DNA of 64,000 nucleotides, taken from assembly GCF_003286085.1 (NCBI RefSeq), contig NW_020825289.1:7254001-7318000 (forward strand). The letters are read 5' to 3'. The DNA comes from Drosophila persimilis (Eukaryota; Arthropoda; Insecta; Diptera; Drosophilidae). The position numbers were made by a program, and so were the translations under genes. Every line of letters begins with the position of its first letter. Within the stretch, counting starts at the first letter, position 1. Positions 46,378 to 58,273 of this stretch are shown piece after piece. The notes below the pieces were generated by a model. That model searched no databases. It was not told the DNA's origin and saw only the letters and a list, made by a program, of their open reading frames with translations.

Positions 46378-48604
46378 CTAAACGGAGTTCTCCTCGAGCC
46401 CTTGCTGCAACTGGAAAATGATTAGCAATAGAACGGGGAGCACGGTTTGTCCTATTTACTACCTTCATCAGAGGACTGATTGCACGGGGCATAACACTGA
46501 GTGTACTGCCTGAGCATGTGGTATTGCCGCCTCCGGTGTGCAGGGCGTTGTTGGAGCCCCGGTGCAGGGCGAGGCAGGGGGGATGCTGCCCCACCAGTGT
46601 CGTGGTGGTGGCCGAGCTTACACAGGACTCCCGCTTGCCGCGTCCGTAGTAGCTGGTCAGAGGCCTGCAATGGATATCAGATGACACGCAGATTTAATCC
46701 CACTCTCCCGCACATCCAATTATCATCTTCCCCGTCCACTTACCGCATACTCTCAGCCCGCGGCGAGCTGCCTCCCTTGGAGAAACTTTTCGTGGTGTAC
46801 CTGTCGAGGGGTGCAGAATAGTAAAGACCAGGGATGAGTGTGGTCAAGCTCCAGCTTTGTTGGACTCTATATCCCTATACCCACCGTCGGTTCTGGCTCT
46901 GCTGGATGTCACGCGTGTCCCGCCACGTGGATATGTGGTGTCGCAGGGCATTGCGCACCTCCGAGTTGAGGAAACAGTAGAACAGCGATACGGAGAAGCC
47001 CTGCCAGGTGCGAGGCGATGGTTTCACACAATCAGGGAGAGAACGATAGTGGAAAGCAGGAGAGAACCCACCTGTGTACTCAGCAGAACAGCACGTAGAA
47101 CGGCGAACATGTGACCCATGAGGCCGACCTCCGACGGCCCGGCCAGCACCACCAGGTAGGTGATACCAAAGAGGGGTATGAGCACCAGCAGCGCCTTGGC
47201 CGCCTTCCTATACTGGCGCGTCTCCACGGTATTGGCCGAGCGCAGCTTGGTGATGAGCACCTGGAAGATACGATTAGTGCCGGCTGCTCTGCGCTTGCTG
47301 CTTTCGGATGCACTCACCCACATGATGCGCAGCAGGAAGGTTAAATTGATGAGCAGCACTGCACAGACGGGTCCCTGGAATATCCAATCCACATTCGTCT
47401 CCTCCATCCACGGGCAATTGATGTCATACTTTCGGGAACACAGGGAGGCAGAAAATATTCAAAGGAGAACGTATGGAAGGAACGCCCGGAGAGACTTACC
47501 TTCTCGGAGCTGTTGTAGCTGACAGTCAGGCTCTTGGCCACCAGCCAGGTAATGACAAACAGGGCCGGACCACCTGGCCAGCAGCGGAGGAGGAGAAGTC
47601 AGGAGAAGTTTAATTGGCTGTTTGCAGGGGGTGTCCGCCTACTTACCCCATCCGATGGAGGCGTAGATGTTGAAGCGTATGTTGTCGCCGGAGAAGGTGT
47701 TTACCACCAGCATGTACAGATAGAGGCCCTCCACCAGCATCCAGAAGAAGTTCGTCAGCGTGAAGAAGTGGAAGAGCGTGACCAGGGCAATGCAGCTTGC
47801 CTGTCCGCTTCGAATGGAGATCTAACAAGGGCCAAGTTATCAAAGGAAGGACACCAGGTAACTCAACTCCTCAACCCACCTGCACCGATAGCAACAGTAT
47901 CCAGAACAAAGCCGACATGATGTACGTGAAGAACAAATTGGCGTGAATGGTGTTGCGCAGGCAACGCAGCTCCCTGGGGGGAGGGGGGTGGTAAGGAAAT
48001 TTGAGAAGGAGCAGTTGCGGGCAACTCAGAATACTGGAACATATTCTAGGGCTCTCCACTTACTTGAAGTAGGCAAAGACAATCAGGGCGAGGCTGAGCG
48101 AGACCAGGCTGAGGGCGTAACCGATGTAGTAAATGATGGTTGGCAGCTCCACAATGACCTCGAACTCCGTCACCGAGTGGGAGGCTGGTAGATGGGCACA
48201 GGCATCGTAGTTGGTGTACTTCTCCCACGTTCCATTCGCATGGCAGAAGCGGGTGGCGTTCTCTGAGGGTTCAAAGGTTAATAGAGGGGCAACCCTTTTC
48301 AACCCTATTCAATCTATAACCACTCACTGCTGCTGTCGTAGTGTATCCCCTGCAGCTCGTCCATGCACTGGAGCACGGCCAGAGTGCCGCGCGCCGTTCG
48401 GGGCCAGCACAGGATCGAGTCGAACTGGGTGAGGCAGTGGTCGCTGGCATTGCCGTAGGTCGTTGAATCCATGTGCTCCTGCACCAGGCACTGCAGCTCC
48501 ACGCTCGCCCCGATTCCGTCCAAATTGGACAGCATTAACAGCGGATCGATTCCGCTGCTGCCATTGGCGGCGACTGCCGCCTCCATGTAATTGTGGTCAC
48601 TCAT
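46378..48604 (-). CDS. Dh44-R1: diuretic hormone 44 receptor 1, class B GPCR
   Basis: Eleven coding exons give 508 residues: 48328-48604, 48064-48262, 47880-47973, 47647-47821, 47500-47573, 47318-47428, 47072-47260, 46885-47000, 46744-46800, 46463-46664 and 46378-46410. All junctions are GT-AG and in frame. The start is ATG ([10 protein letters not shown]). The open frame upstream begins with GTG only. The N-terminal hormone-binding domain has the family Cys and [10 protein letters not shown]. Seven membrane segments follow, including [32 protein letters not shown] and [19 protein letters not shown], all class B hallmarks. The cytoplasmic tail ends GLEENSV. It is a CRF-like DH44 peptide receptor of neurons and renal tissue, signalling through Gs and cAMP. 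I assign R1 rather than R2 from remembered similarity across the whole length, including the tail. Confidence 0.9.
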
Positions 48605-51600
48605 TGTGTTCCAGGGTTCCAGCACTCACAATCACACTCACTGCACCACCATTCTGTGGCTGCCCTGAAACCACCTGGGGGGCGAGTCGAGATGTGTATC
48701 AGAATAACATTGTCCGGGGACAATGTTCCCTGAATCGTTCAGGAAGTTGAATTGTTGCAATTGTTGAGGGACTGCCCGGACCCCTTTTGACCAGAGCTTG
48801 CGGCCTTTTGCCACAGTGTACGTTAATTGCATTGATACTGCCACACCCCCACTCTGTGCTGTGGCCCCAGGGCAATTGGTTTCCACTTAAAGGGGCAAGA
48901 AATCAGTTCGGGAGCGAACTTAAAGGTGTCCGATTCGCCATATTCATGGCGAACAGGAATGGTCAGGCCGAGTGCCATAAAAATTCATTAGTTTCGCCAT
49001 CAAAAGGCAGACAGAAGCGTCAGCAGATTGAAGGGGGAAAAGAAAAGGCTCTCTGGTGGGTGCTGCCACAGCAGAGCAGACATGTGGCCATAAAAAGACC
49101 ACCCACAAGTCAAAGGGCTCACCAGTCAGGGCACATGGTTTTACTTAGAAATTAGAAACGCTAACTTCCTGCCAGCGCCTGCCAGCGGGTGTGGCCTGGT
49201 TGTGTGGCTTTGGGTGGTTCTGGGTGGTTCTGGGTGGGCCAGGGCGGTGCCTTCAAGTCAGCATCAGCAAGCGGAAATCTCACATTTTAGCTCTGATAAT
49301 AAATGGCATAAATGATGCATCGTTACATTAATGTATGGCATAAAACAGGGCGGCAGTAGGAACACACCCAACCCATGAGTGGAAAACCTTCCAAATAATC
49401 TGATGCTGTACAGTGAGTGACGAAACCAAGCAGAAGGCCCTAAGCAACCAGGCAAGTTTAGTCCGAAAAGTTTTCCCACAGCGTTTAACCAAATTCCCCG
49501 GAAATGAAAAGTTTTCCGAGTGGCCAACAGGACGTATGGATATTTGAGACACAATTGAATGGGTTTCCAGAGAACAACAAATTGTTCTCCGTAAATTTAA
49601 TTTCTTTTGAAAATCAATACCTAACCAATTTTTTAATTGAAACGACACCGATTCCTGGTCACAGAGCTCCACGCAATCCATGAAATATGAAGTCCGCAGG
49701 CGAACTCCACACCCCTGTGGGGGCTCTACTTCTGGTTCCCACAGTGGCTGGTGGTACTTTGCCTTTCTTTTGCCGGTTCATTGCCTAATGTTGTTCCTTT
49801 CTTGTTGTTTAGGGGACATGCTCGTAAATTAGAGCAATGCATGCACATAAAACAAAAGAAAAGTTGATTATTACGACCCAACACTCCGCACGGACCCTGG
49901 CACAAAGTCTGCTCCGAAGTTCTCTCGAGCACAACGCATTCATTAGCTTCTCGCTAAATTATAACACATACGCCGCGTTGCCTTTTAAGACACCCTCGCG
50001 CCAAGGACCGCCACCGACCAGCAGCAGACATGAGAAATGAGTTAGGGCCACAATACATAAAACACAAAGTAAAACTCAATTTTAAGTTGAAAATTTTGTA
50101 AATTCGCTGGAGAGAAGAAACGGAAGAGAGAAAAGGGAATCGCCCGCCTCTAATTACCTCATAAATAAAGCCTCAGCAGAATTGCCAAGTCAGTGGAGGA
50201 CTAAATTATGGCCAGAACTGCTAATTGCATATTTGATTTCAATTAAATCCGACAAACAGTACAAAAAAACAGCGGCCAAAAGAACACATAAGGCAGAAGG
50301 ATATTTTTTATTTGCGTTTAAATGCAAATGCATTCTGACAGCACGAATGGAGGCAAATCTCATTTATGGGCAGTCAACTTGATGAATGTCCACCCCATCG
50401 GCCAGAAACTGGAAGAGCACATTCAGCAGGGCTCCCCCCAAAAAAAAAAGGACATTACCAGAAATAAACACAAGCAAACGAAATGGGACTCGACCGACAT
50501 ATGATGTAGATGAAGATGGACAAATCAAATGCGCAGCCCCAGAGATCACAGGGGAATGGAAGTGCCTCCCACAATCCCTCCTCCTGCTGTTCGTGCTATT
50601 ATAGAAGATTGTATCTAATCTCGTACGATTGCACACAATGGATTTGCCAAAGGCGACACAAAATGCGAAAAGGAGAAAGGACCGAGATTCCTTGTGGGTT
50701 GGTTCTTGGGCCATGTGAGAATTTCTGCAATTTCCGGCTGCTGCTTTAAGGCTTATAAATGTTTGCCGTTGAGGGGGATTTCTTTAGAGAATTGAAAATA
50801 TAATAGAAATCCGAGTACGAGTGCGAGTGCGTGTGTGGTCCCCATTTAGCATTCCCCGACATTCTCCCACTCTTTACATATACAACATTAAATCGAGTTT
50901 GCGGGTTTTCGGTCCATTGAAGGATCTTTGGGGCTCGTTTTTGTAATTGGCCAACATGTTTCATTCTCGCCCAGGACAACGCCAGGAAGTGCTACTTTCT
51001 GGGCTCATTAATGTAGCTCATTAAATTTTATATGCATAAACAGAATCCAGACAGCAGAAGGCAGCAAACAGCAACAATGAACATATTAAATTCATAAGCT
51101 TTGTCGTGCGAGGCAGCACAGAGAAATAACGTATACGCAGCATGGCCAAGAGGAAGAAAGGAAGAACAGACTGCCCCCAACGATATGGGGTATAGAGAAA
51201 GTTTTTAATGAAATTGCTCATTTAAGCGAGAAAACATTGTTTCGGATCGGAAAGTTATCGCACACTTTGATGTCGGTAAATTCGGGCTTCCCCCCAGAAG
51301 GAGAAAATTTTTGCATTTCCCACACTTTTATTTAGCCTTCGGGGGCAATCAAATTTGATGGTCGATGGTCCACCACATGCCCCAAAGGTAGTAAGAGACG
51401 GTCTAGACAATCGAGTATCATAATTTGCAGGCACGCAAGTCCTTTTCGATTTCCGTTTCCGCTCGGACCTTCATTCTCTGCTTAAGTCAGCACAAGCTCG
51501 TATCGCATCTGGAAGGAGCAGCGGAAGGGGCGGCACTCAAACGATTGCCAACAAGTGTGGCATTTTATTGTCTGGCCTTTAACGGCTTTCCGCTCATTGT

Positions 51601-54600
51601 GTGGCACGTGCAGGTCGCACTGCAACAGCAACAGTAGGAGCAGTTACGTGAGGGATTTTAGCTTCTCGAGTTAAATCCATAAATATCTGCCACAAAAGGC
51701 AAACAAGCCAGAAACAGTGGCAGGAGATCCTGTGGGCCAAATCTGATATTTATTGGCTCAATAAAAATTCGGTTTAATGCATTACAAGTGTGTCGAAATA
51801 TGTGAGAGATTTTCACAAGATTTACGGCGGAAGTCCATAAAGCAAAGGGGCAACAAGTCCCGAAGCCCTGCCTGGTTATCAGAGATGGATTGGGGTGTTT
51901 CGTGTTCCACCACCTGGAGTGGATTTGCCCAATCGATTCCGCAAACACGCCATACAATGGCCCTATTGGAATTTGTGGATTTTCCCTTGAAACCGCTGCA
52001 TTCTGCACATTCTGTAGCCCATTGTTCCCCATGCGCCTGGGTGTGGGTGTGTATCTGTGTGTATGCGTTGGCATTTTAATTAACCGCAAATTGTTTGCCA
52101 TTCTTTCTGCACACCCATCAGTAGCCAGCCTCCATACACATCCAGGGATACAGAGGGATATCTCTTACATTGTTTGGACCCAAATCCTCCTTCTTCTCCG
52201 AACGAGCGTTGGGTTCTCTCGTATCCTTTGGGATTTCCTTTTTCTTATATTTTACACTTGCAGATTGCCGAGTTTAACGGGGATTTTTCCACTGACCACA
52301 GAGTGAGAGCGACAGTCCTTTGTCCCTTGGGCCAGGACAGCCACTTACTTGACCCGGCTTAAATGTGTTTAACGCCTTCTGAGCTGCCAAATGATGATGT
52401 TTGAGCTGTTTTCGTACGAGTATCTGTGCGAGGGGAACGCGCGGGTGTGTGGGTCTCCGCTTACACCAGTCTGTGCCTGTGTCTGTGTGTTTGTTTGTCT
52501 AGTTGCCTTGGTTATGGATGGACAGACACACACCCCACACACACAGAGCAGAGAACTTTATGGTTTTGGCATTTACACTCGCATTTTTATCCAGGATTAT
52601 TTGTTATAGTCACACTCGCACTTGCACAATAACTATAAGCCCTTTATGCGGCCATTGACTTTATGACATTTTTCTTTGGCAAATTCTTTCTTTATAAAGC
52701 CTTTAAAGTCTTTAAAAGATTCGTTTTGTCCCGAGTATTTTTCAAACAATATGATTTTGAAAATATTTTTTGCTATCCTTTTTCAACTTTGGAATTTCCC
52801 AGAAGAACCGCACTCGCTCACATCCCGTTGATAACTGAAGCCGATGGCCGCAGGAACCATCTTAACAAGCCGCAACATTTTGACGTTCTTACCAAAAGGC
52901 GCGAAACGCCTTTGCGACCCACAATGGGGAAAGCTTTCCAAAGCTGCGTTCCACAAGAGCTTTTGACGCCAGGCAACAGGTGGGACCCATTTGTTTTTTT
53001 GAAGGGACATGATGGGGGATGCCCCGTGTTCTCTGGTCAATGCAGTTCTACAATAATGCCTGAAAATCTGGATATTTGATTTACGCAAATATTTGCTGGG
53101 CCCGATATTTGCTGAGCATTTCGCTGGCTGGGGCTTAAGTCTGTTTACTTAGGTCCCGTGGACCGAGTAGAAGGGATGTGGGTATTGGAATTGGTTTCAG
53201 GGATCCATCCCTTTGAAGTCCCACGTTGATTTAATTGCCACAGCTTCGATGGCACCCCAGGTGTGGAGGAGGATGTGGATGTGGGCTAGGCTAATCAAAT
53301 TAAACTCGAGTGGAGTGGAGCTCTGGCCTGACAGTTATTGAAATATCAATATGGGGACGCGTGGGGATGCTTCAGGCAAATGGTTCCGGGAAATTTGCTG
53401 AAATTAAATTGTAGGGAAAACAACAGACAGAATTTTTTTTGTTATATTTACGGAAGCTTTTTCCTCCACTCTTAAGTTTGATATTACAATGATAAACATT
53501 TAGACGGCGGCTGCGGGCTCTGGTATGTGTATGACACGCAGGGCACACACACTCGTAGCATGGGGATGGGGGGCGGTGGAGAGTAGGGAGTCGCATGTGG
53601 GTGTGGTATGCGCGATGGCAACATCCTTATCCCAACTGTTTGATTTTCAAACAAATGCTAATGTCAACTGCCACTCAAAGGCATTTAAATTCCAATTTAA
53701 AAATGCTTTCTCTCTCTACGTATAGTATCTCTGTCTCTGTGGGTCTTTCCCATTTTGTGTGTCCCTGTGTCTCTGTATCCCTGTTCGCATTAAAGCGTTT
53801 ATTCTGTCGCATGCAAATTTAATATCACACGCACTTGGAGTGGTTTTTTATTCCATTTAAATGTTCGGCAAACCTTTTTTTCATCGATGAGTGCCAGTTT
53901 TCCTCGATTTCCGTTCCCCTTGATTTTACCGAGAACGTTTTCCATTCAATGATTATTCCCAGAAGAGAAAAAGCGTCAAAGTTTTTCCATTTACTACACC
54001 AAGAAACTTCCACACAGAGTAGAACGCGCTTTTGCTGCAGCTAATACCGAGATCTTTCAATTAAAGCCAGTTGGGAAATGGAAAAACTAGTATGAATCAA
54101 AGTGCTCCTCTGCGATAAGTCAGTCTTAAGAACTTGAGAAGTGTCTTACTTCCAATCGAAGAAGCGTGCAAGGAAACATTGAGGCAATCGCTTCGTGCCT
54201 CCCAAAGCCATCAGCTTAGTGGTTAAGAGCATACGGAGGAAATCAGTGAGCAGAAGACACAATAAGCAGGCGACAGACGAAAAATGGAAAAGCTCCTTCC
54301 ACACGAGGGTGGGCTTGAGCTTGAGCACTCAACAATTACTTAGCAGCCATTCACCACCTCCGTTTCACGAGGGGCTCGTGTTTCAACAAGCTCATTAATT
54401 GCACGCCGCACTAATGAGAACAGCTAAAGGATTTATTCTCTCTCACCGGGATATCTGTTTGGATACTGGCTGACTCATCCCCTTCCTATACTCTATTCGA
54501 GATTGTTCTTCTGGTATTTCCCCAATTGAAGTCACGCACGAGCTGATGCACTCGCAATCAACCGGAATCGGGGTTCCGTTCATCAGTCAGTCAACCTCTT

Positions 54601-54739
54601 TTTTTGTTCCGGTGCCGATGCCGGGGGCTGATGTTTGCTTACAGCCTTCAACAGACGCATTGAACCAACAAACAAAAAACAAATCCCAAACGACCCGATT
54701 TTATTACGGACTCATTAACAACCGGGCAGACTATTTGCC
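48605..54739. other. 6-kb gene-free region between receptor and OBP cluster
   Basis: This contains the upstream region of Dh44-R1 (non-coding first exons may be here) and ordinary intergenic DNA. I see a TGGTTCTGGG repeat (49211-49238), CA/GT-rich stretches (52440-52560), A/T-rich tracts and no convincing coding exon. No RNA gene is recognised. Confidence 0.5.
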
Positions 54740-54747
54740 TATATAAG
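54740..54747 (+). promoter_or_regulatory. TATA box of the first OBP gene
   Basis: TATATAAG lies 81 bp upstream of the start codon at 54821. With the usual 25-30 bp spacing, transcription would begin near 54770, leaving a 5' leader of about 50 bases. A focused TATA promoter suits a strongly tissue-specific OBP gene. Confidence 0.7.
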
Positions 54748-54820
54748 CGGACGTCGGAGGGTAACCGAATTTCATACATTTTCTGCCGCCCAAGTGGAGT
54801 TTAATCGTTAATCTGTAAAT

Positions 54821-55599
54821 ATGCCCGAGTTGGTGATTTATTTCTGGACTTTGATCTTTGTGCTGTGCCAAGCCCACGCACAGACCGCCTTCAATTGCAC
54901 AGCACCGCCGAATTTCCAGAATTTTGTGAGTAGAACACACTCCACAAGAAGTCACGAGGTAAATTATTGGGGAGAACCTTTGCAGGACATCAATACTTGC
55001 TGTCGCACTCCGGAATTGGACATGGGAGATGTGCCTCAAAAGTGTCACAAGTACGTTAATCAACTGAAGTCCGCCAACTCGAAATATCCCAGCTATACCC
55101 ATTTGGTAAGTCTGCATCTAAGAGAATATATGTATATGAACCTCTGCTCATCTTTGCTCCTTTTCAAAGTGCTATCCCGATTGCATTTACCGCGAGACGG
55201 GAGCCCTTGTCAATGGTAAACTCAGAGTGGACAGAGTGAAGCAGTACCTGGAGCAGCATGTCCATCAACGAGATCAGGATATGGTGGCCTACATCATGCG
55301 CTCCTTTGACTCTTGCCTGGGCAACAGTGCGTATGAGTATTGTCCTCTTTATAGAAACGCTTCATCCCATACTCTTTCTCTTAGTTAAAAGCCACATGAA
55401 GGCAGCCAACATAGAGGCTTACAAGGTGCTGCCGCACGGCTGCTCGCCCTTTGCCGGAATGGTCTACAGCTGCGTCAATGCCGAGACCTTCCTCAACTGC
55501 CCCCCCAGAATGTGGAAGAACGAGCGACCGTGCAACCAGGCCAAAGAGTTTGCAGCACAGTGCAATCCACTGCCGCATGTTCCGCTGCCCAGCAGCTAG
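54821..55599 (+). CDS. Plus-C odorant-binding protein A
   Basis: Four exons, 54821-54925, 54986-55105, 55170-55326 and 55385-55599, give 198 residues. A signal peptide (MPELVIYFWTLIFVLCQAHA) is followed by the Plus-C cysteine pattern: FNC, the CC doublet in NTCCRTPEL, QKCHKY, CYPDC, DSC, HGC, YSC, NCPPRMW, PCN and AQC. That is twelve cysteines, with the diagnostic proline after the C6-equivalent. Plus-C OBPs are secreted carriers of small hydrophobic ligands in sensillar lymph or other fluids. This copy has one extra phase-1 intron (after CLGN) that the other OBPs here lack. A TATA box lies upstream and a poly(A) signal at 55685-55690. It resembles the melanogaster Obp50 group. I do not assign a letter. 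Confidence 0.9.
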
Positions 55600-55833
55600 A
55601 ATACTTCGCATTCAACAACTGTCCACAAATATTTATAGTAAAAGATTCCATTTAGGTTTAATCTTTGATCTTTTTCGGGGGTCGAATAAATGTACGTTTC
55701 ATAATTATCCATTGATCATTGCCCAGCAAATTGACCATGCAAAATGGGGCTCTTTTGTGCTGCTCCCATTATGACTCGCGATCAGTCAAAGTTTGATGTG
55801 CTGCAGAGCAACACCCGCCACTTGATAGTAGCC

Positions 55834-56364
55834 ATGAATCAGCTAACACTCGTGTTTTGCCTGCTGCTTTGGTCTGAAGTAGATGGAGCCTTCAGGGACT
55901 TTGTGGTGGAACCAGAGGTGACTAACCCCAAGCTTACTCTAGCCAGTCATCCACTAATTCTTCCCTTAGATCGATTCAGAAGATAGCGAACTGGAAAATA
56001 ATTTCCAGGACCGAGAGGGCGCTCTTGATGAGAATCTGCTCGTCTCGTTTCAGAGCGTAGAGCGTGATGGCATTGTCGATACTCAACTGCTGTTGAAGGC
56101 TCTCATGCAGCACGCCCAACGCCTGGGCCTGAGCTTGGATGAATTGGGTGAGAGCATTAACCACGATCAAATATCATTCCTGAACTCAAACGAACCTCAA
56201 TTTTGGCAGCAAGCATGAGTTATGGGGAGGAGGAAGACGAGGAAGCTGCCAACCAGCTGGAGTCTATGTCCAGAAATCAGGATATGATGGGTTGTAATTC
56301 CAGGGATCAGGAAATGTTTGAATATGCCGATAGGCCCACATGGCGAGATGTTATCTTCAACTGA
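55834..56364 (+). CDS. unrecognised small acidic secreted protein
   Basis: Three exons, 55834-55917, 55970-56147 and 56210-56364, give 138 residues. Junctions are GAG|GTGACT...TTAG|ATC and G|GTGAGA...GCAG|CA. The start gives a good signal peptide (MNQLTLVFCLLLWSEVDGAF). An upstream in-frame ATG at 55744 exists but would bury that peptide. The mature part is very acidic (SEDSELENNFQDREGALDEN, then GEEEDEEAANQLE). It has a helical Leu-rich middle (LLLKALMQHAQRLGLSLDEL), a Met/Asn/Gln-rich end and a single cysteine. It is not an OBP and I know no family for it. A poly(A) signal AATAAA at 56371-56376 follows the stop by six bases. The short introns, signal peptide and poly(A) signal together make it a likely real gene. 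Its role is unknown. Confidence 0.65.
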
Positions 56365-56436
56365 TCCAAGAATAAATCATAGTGAATCATGATAAAAGCA
56401 GCTGGAAATGTTTATTTATTCGAGGATGTAGCGCAC

Positions 56437-57080
56437 CTATTCACAGTGAATGCTGTATTCCCTAGCCTCGATGCACATGGTGCTCTTGCTGGACGCACTC
56501 TCCGGACAGTTCCTGTACACATACCGATGGGCGCAGAGGCCGTACATGACCGACATGGAGGAGCACTTACCGGTGATGGGCATGCGGCGACGCTTCAGGC
56601 TCTTGATCATGGCCTGCTCCTCTCCGGAACAGTGGTGAAAGCCCTCCGTATAGATATCCACAAACTCCTGATGGCTCTCCAACAGGGTTTCCATCATTTT
56701 ACGGATATTTTCCATAACCAGACTGGTTCCGTTCAGGGCTTTCGCCGCTTCAAAAAGGCATTCAAAGCTGCACTGTAATTGCAGAGGGGATCATTAGGAT
56801 CATTAAGGGATCCCCAAGATCCATAAAAATACTTACGGGTGTAATGTGCGCCCCATTGACCAGGTACTGGCCGCATTGCGAGGTGTATTTGGAAAGCTCC
56901 AGCAATGGCATTTTGCAACAGTTTTTCAATGCCTATTTCGAGGTAATATTGAATCTCCAGGATAATCTGTTGGCGGCTGACAATACTCACATTCAAGTCG
57001 GGACGTTGAGAGCAGTCCGGCTCGCCGGCTCCTGGACTGACCAGGAACGAGATCAGTATCAAAGCAAGCTGGTGTGGCAT
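56437..57080 (-). CDS. Plus-C odorant-binding protein B
   Basis: Three exons, 56991-57080, 56837-56932 and 56437-56772, give 173 residues. The second exon begins after AAATAG, because only that acceptor restores the frame NCCKMPLLELSKYTSQCGQYLVN with its cysteine doublet. Signal peptide MPHQLALILISFLVSPGAG. Cysteines follow the Plus-C plan: DCSQ, NCC, QCGQ, CSFEC, HHC, GKC, GLC, NCPES, MC and HC, with the protein ending one residue after the last cysteine. A GGTAAGT inside exon 3 (ITGKCSS) looks like a donor but the coding signal continues through it. Minus-strand AATAAA signals (56411-56420) lie close downstream. They nearly abut the 3' end of the convergent small secreted gene. Confidence 0.88.
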
Positions 57081-57225
57081 TTCAGGCACCTTCTGGTAAC
57101 CGGACAGCACCAGATATCCCATATATACAATCCCAGCCGGATGCCCGAATGGCATTCGACTTGGTCCATTTACTGTTCATCCATCAAGAGAATGGGGTGC
57201 TCATTTACGATTATTATTCTTTTAT

Positions 57226-57948
57226 TCAAATGGGTCTGGGACCACCACCACGTGATGCACGCATGGTTGGGCAGTGGAGGTTCTGGAGACGAGCCGTCTC
57301 GCACAGCTCCGTGTCGGACCAGCTGGACGAGGGACAATAGTTGAACATGTGTTTCGTAGTACAGATCCCATAGTAGAGGGGCACTGGGGAGCACTGCTCC
57401 ACACCGGGCATCGGACGGGGTCTTTTGGACCTCAGCATTGCATCCACAGCCCCGGGACACTGCAACATTCCGTCCAAGTAGACGTCCACGAAGTCCTGAT
57501 TGTTGCCCAGCAATCGCTGCAGCATGCTGCGGGCATTTTCCGCATCCACCTCCGATCCAGTTAGGACTCCAGTCGCATTGAAGATGCAGTCATAGAGGCA
57601 CTGGCGCAAGATCAGAGAGGATTAGCAGAGGGGCTTGGCTTTGGGGAACCTTCAACTTCAACTTACGGGTGACACCCGGGGTCCACTCTCGGGCATGTAC
57701 CTGCCGCACTGCTTCCGAAAGGCCTCAAAGTGGAAGGTGGGAATGGTGCAGCAGCCTCTGACGGCCTGGGGATTAAGAAATCCAACATATCACAGCTTTT
57801 CCCCATCGTATCCTAAATTGGAAACACTCACATTGAAATCCTGCCGCCTACTGCAGTCTACATCCGCTGGGGCAGGTGCGGACCCCACAATTGTGGAGTA
57901 CAGTATAGCGCTCAGCGAGCAGATGATCAGAGCTCTGTCCTTATCCAT
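57226..57948 (-). CDS. Plus-C odorant-binding protein C
   Basis: Three exons, 57832-57948, 57667-57765 and 57226-57600, give 196 residues. Introns are at the same positions and phases as in protein B. Signal peptide MDKDRALIICSLSAILYSTIVGSA. Plus-C cysteines: DCSRRQ, GCCTIP, QCGRYM, CLYDC, LQC, EQC, GIC, YCPSSSW, LC and HC. A Gly/Arg/Pro tail follows (MRASRGGGPRPI). The terminal A of the TGA stop is also the first A of an AATAAA poly(A) signal (minus strand, 57221-57226), so the 3' UTR should be about 15-25 bases. It is adjacent to and co-oriented with protein B, which suggests tandem duplication. Confidence 0.9.
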
Positions 57949-58273
57949 TATTTCTGTCAGTCTGAGCTGCGCCTAAACATAACCGCTTAATTTATAATCC
58001 CACTACCGCAACTTCTCTGTCGTCTAATTAATGGAGCAAATCGCGTCATTTATGGCTTGTGAAAGCCGTTTAATTGAAGGTCTCGTGCCCCCAACGGGCA
58101 CAGCACGTGCCCCACCTTTAAATTGGCTTCTATCATCAGTCATCATGATGAGCATTCGGTTCAAAGTTCTGCTGGGCAAAGTCTACCGGCCTGACCAGAG
58201 CCAGACACAGGCAATTACAGTGTCTGACCCAAACCGATTCCCTTTAAAGACATTTCATTTTCATGGATCGCAA
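57949..58273. other. spacer between OBP genes C and D
   Basis: This 325-bp spacer contains the promoter of protein C and the 3' flank of protein D. No gene is seen. TTAATTTATAATCC near 57988-58000 might give a TATA-like element for protein C on the minus strand. Confidence 0.4.
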
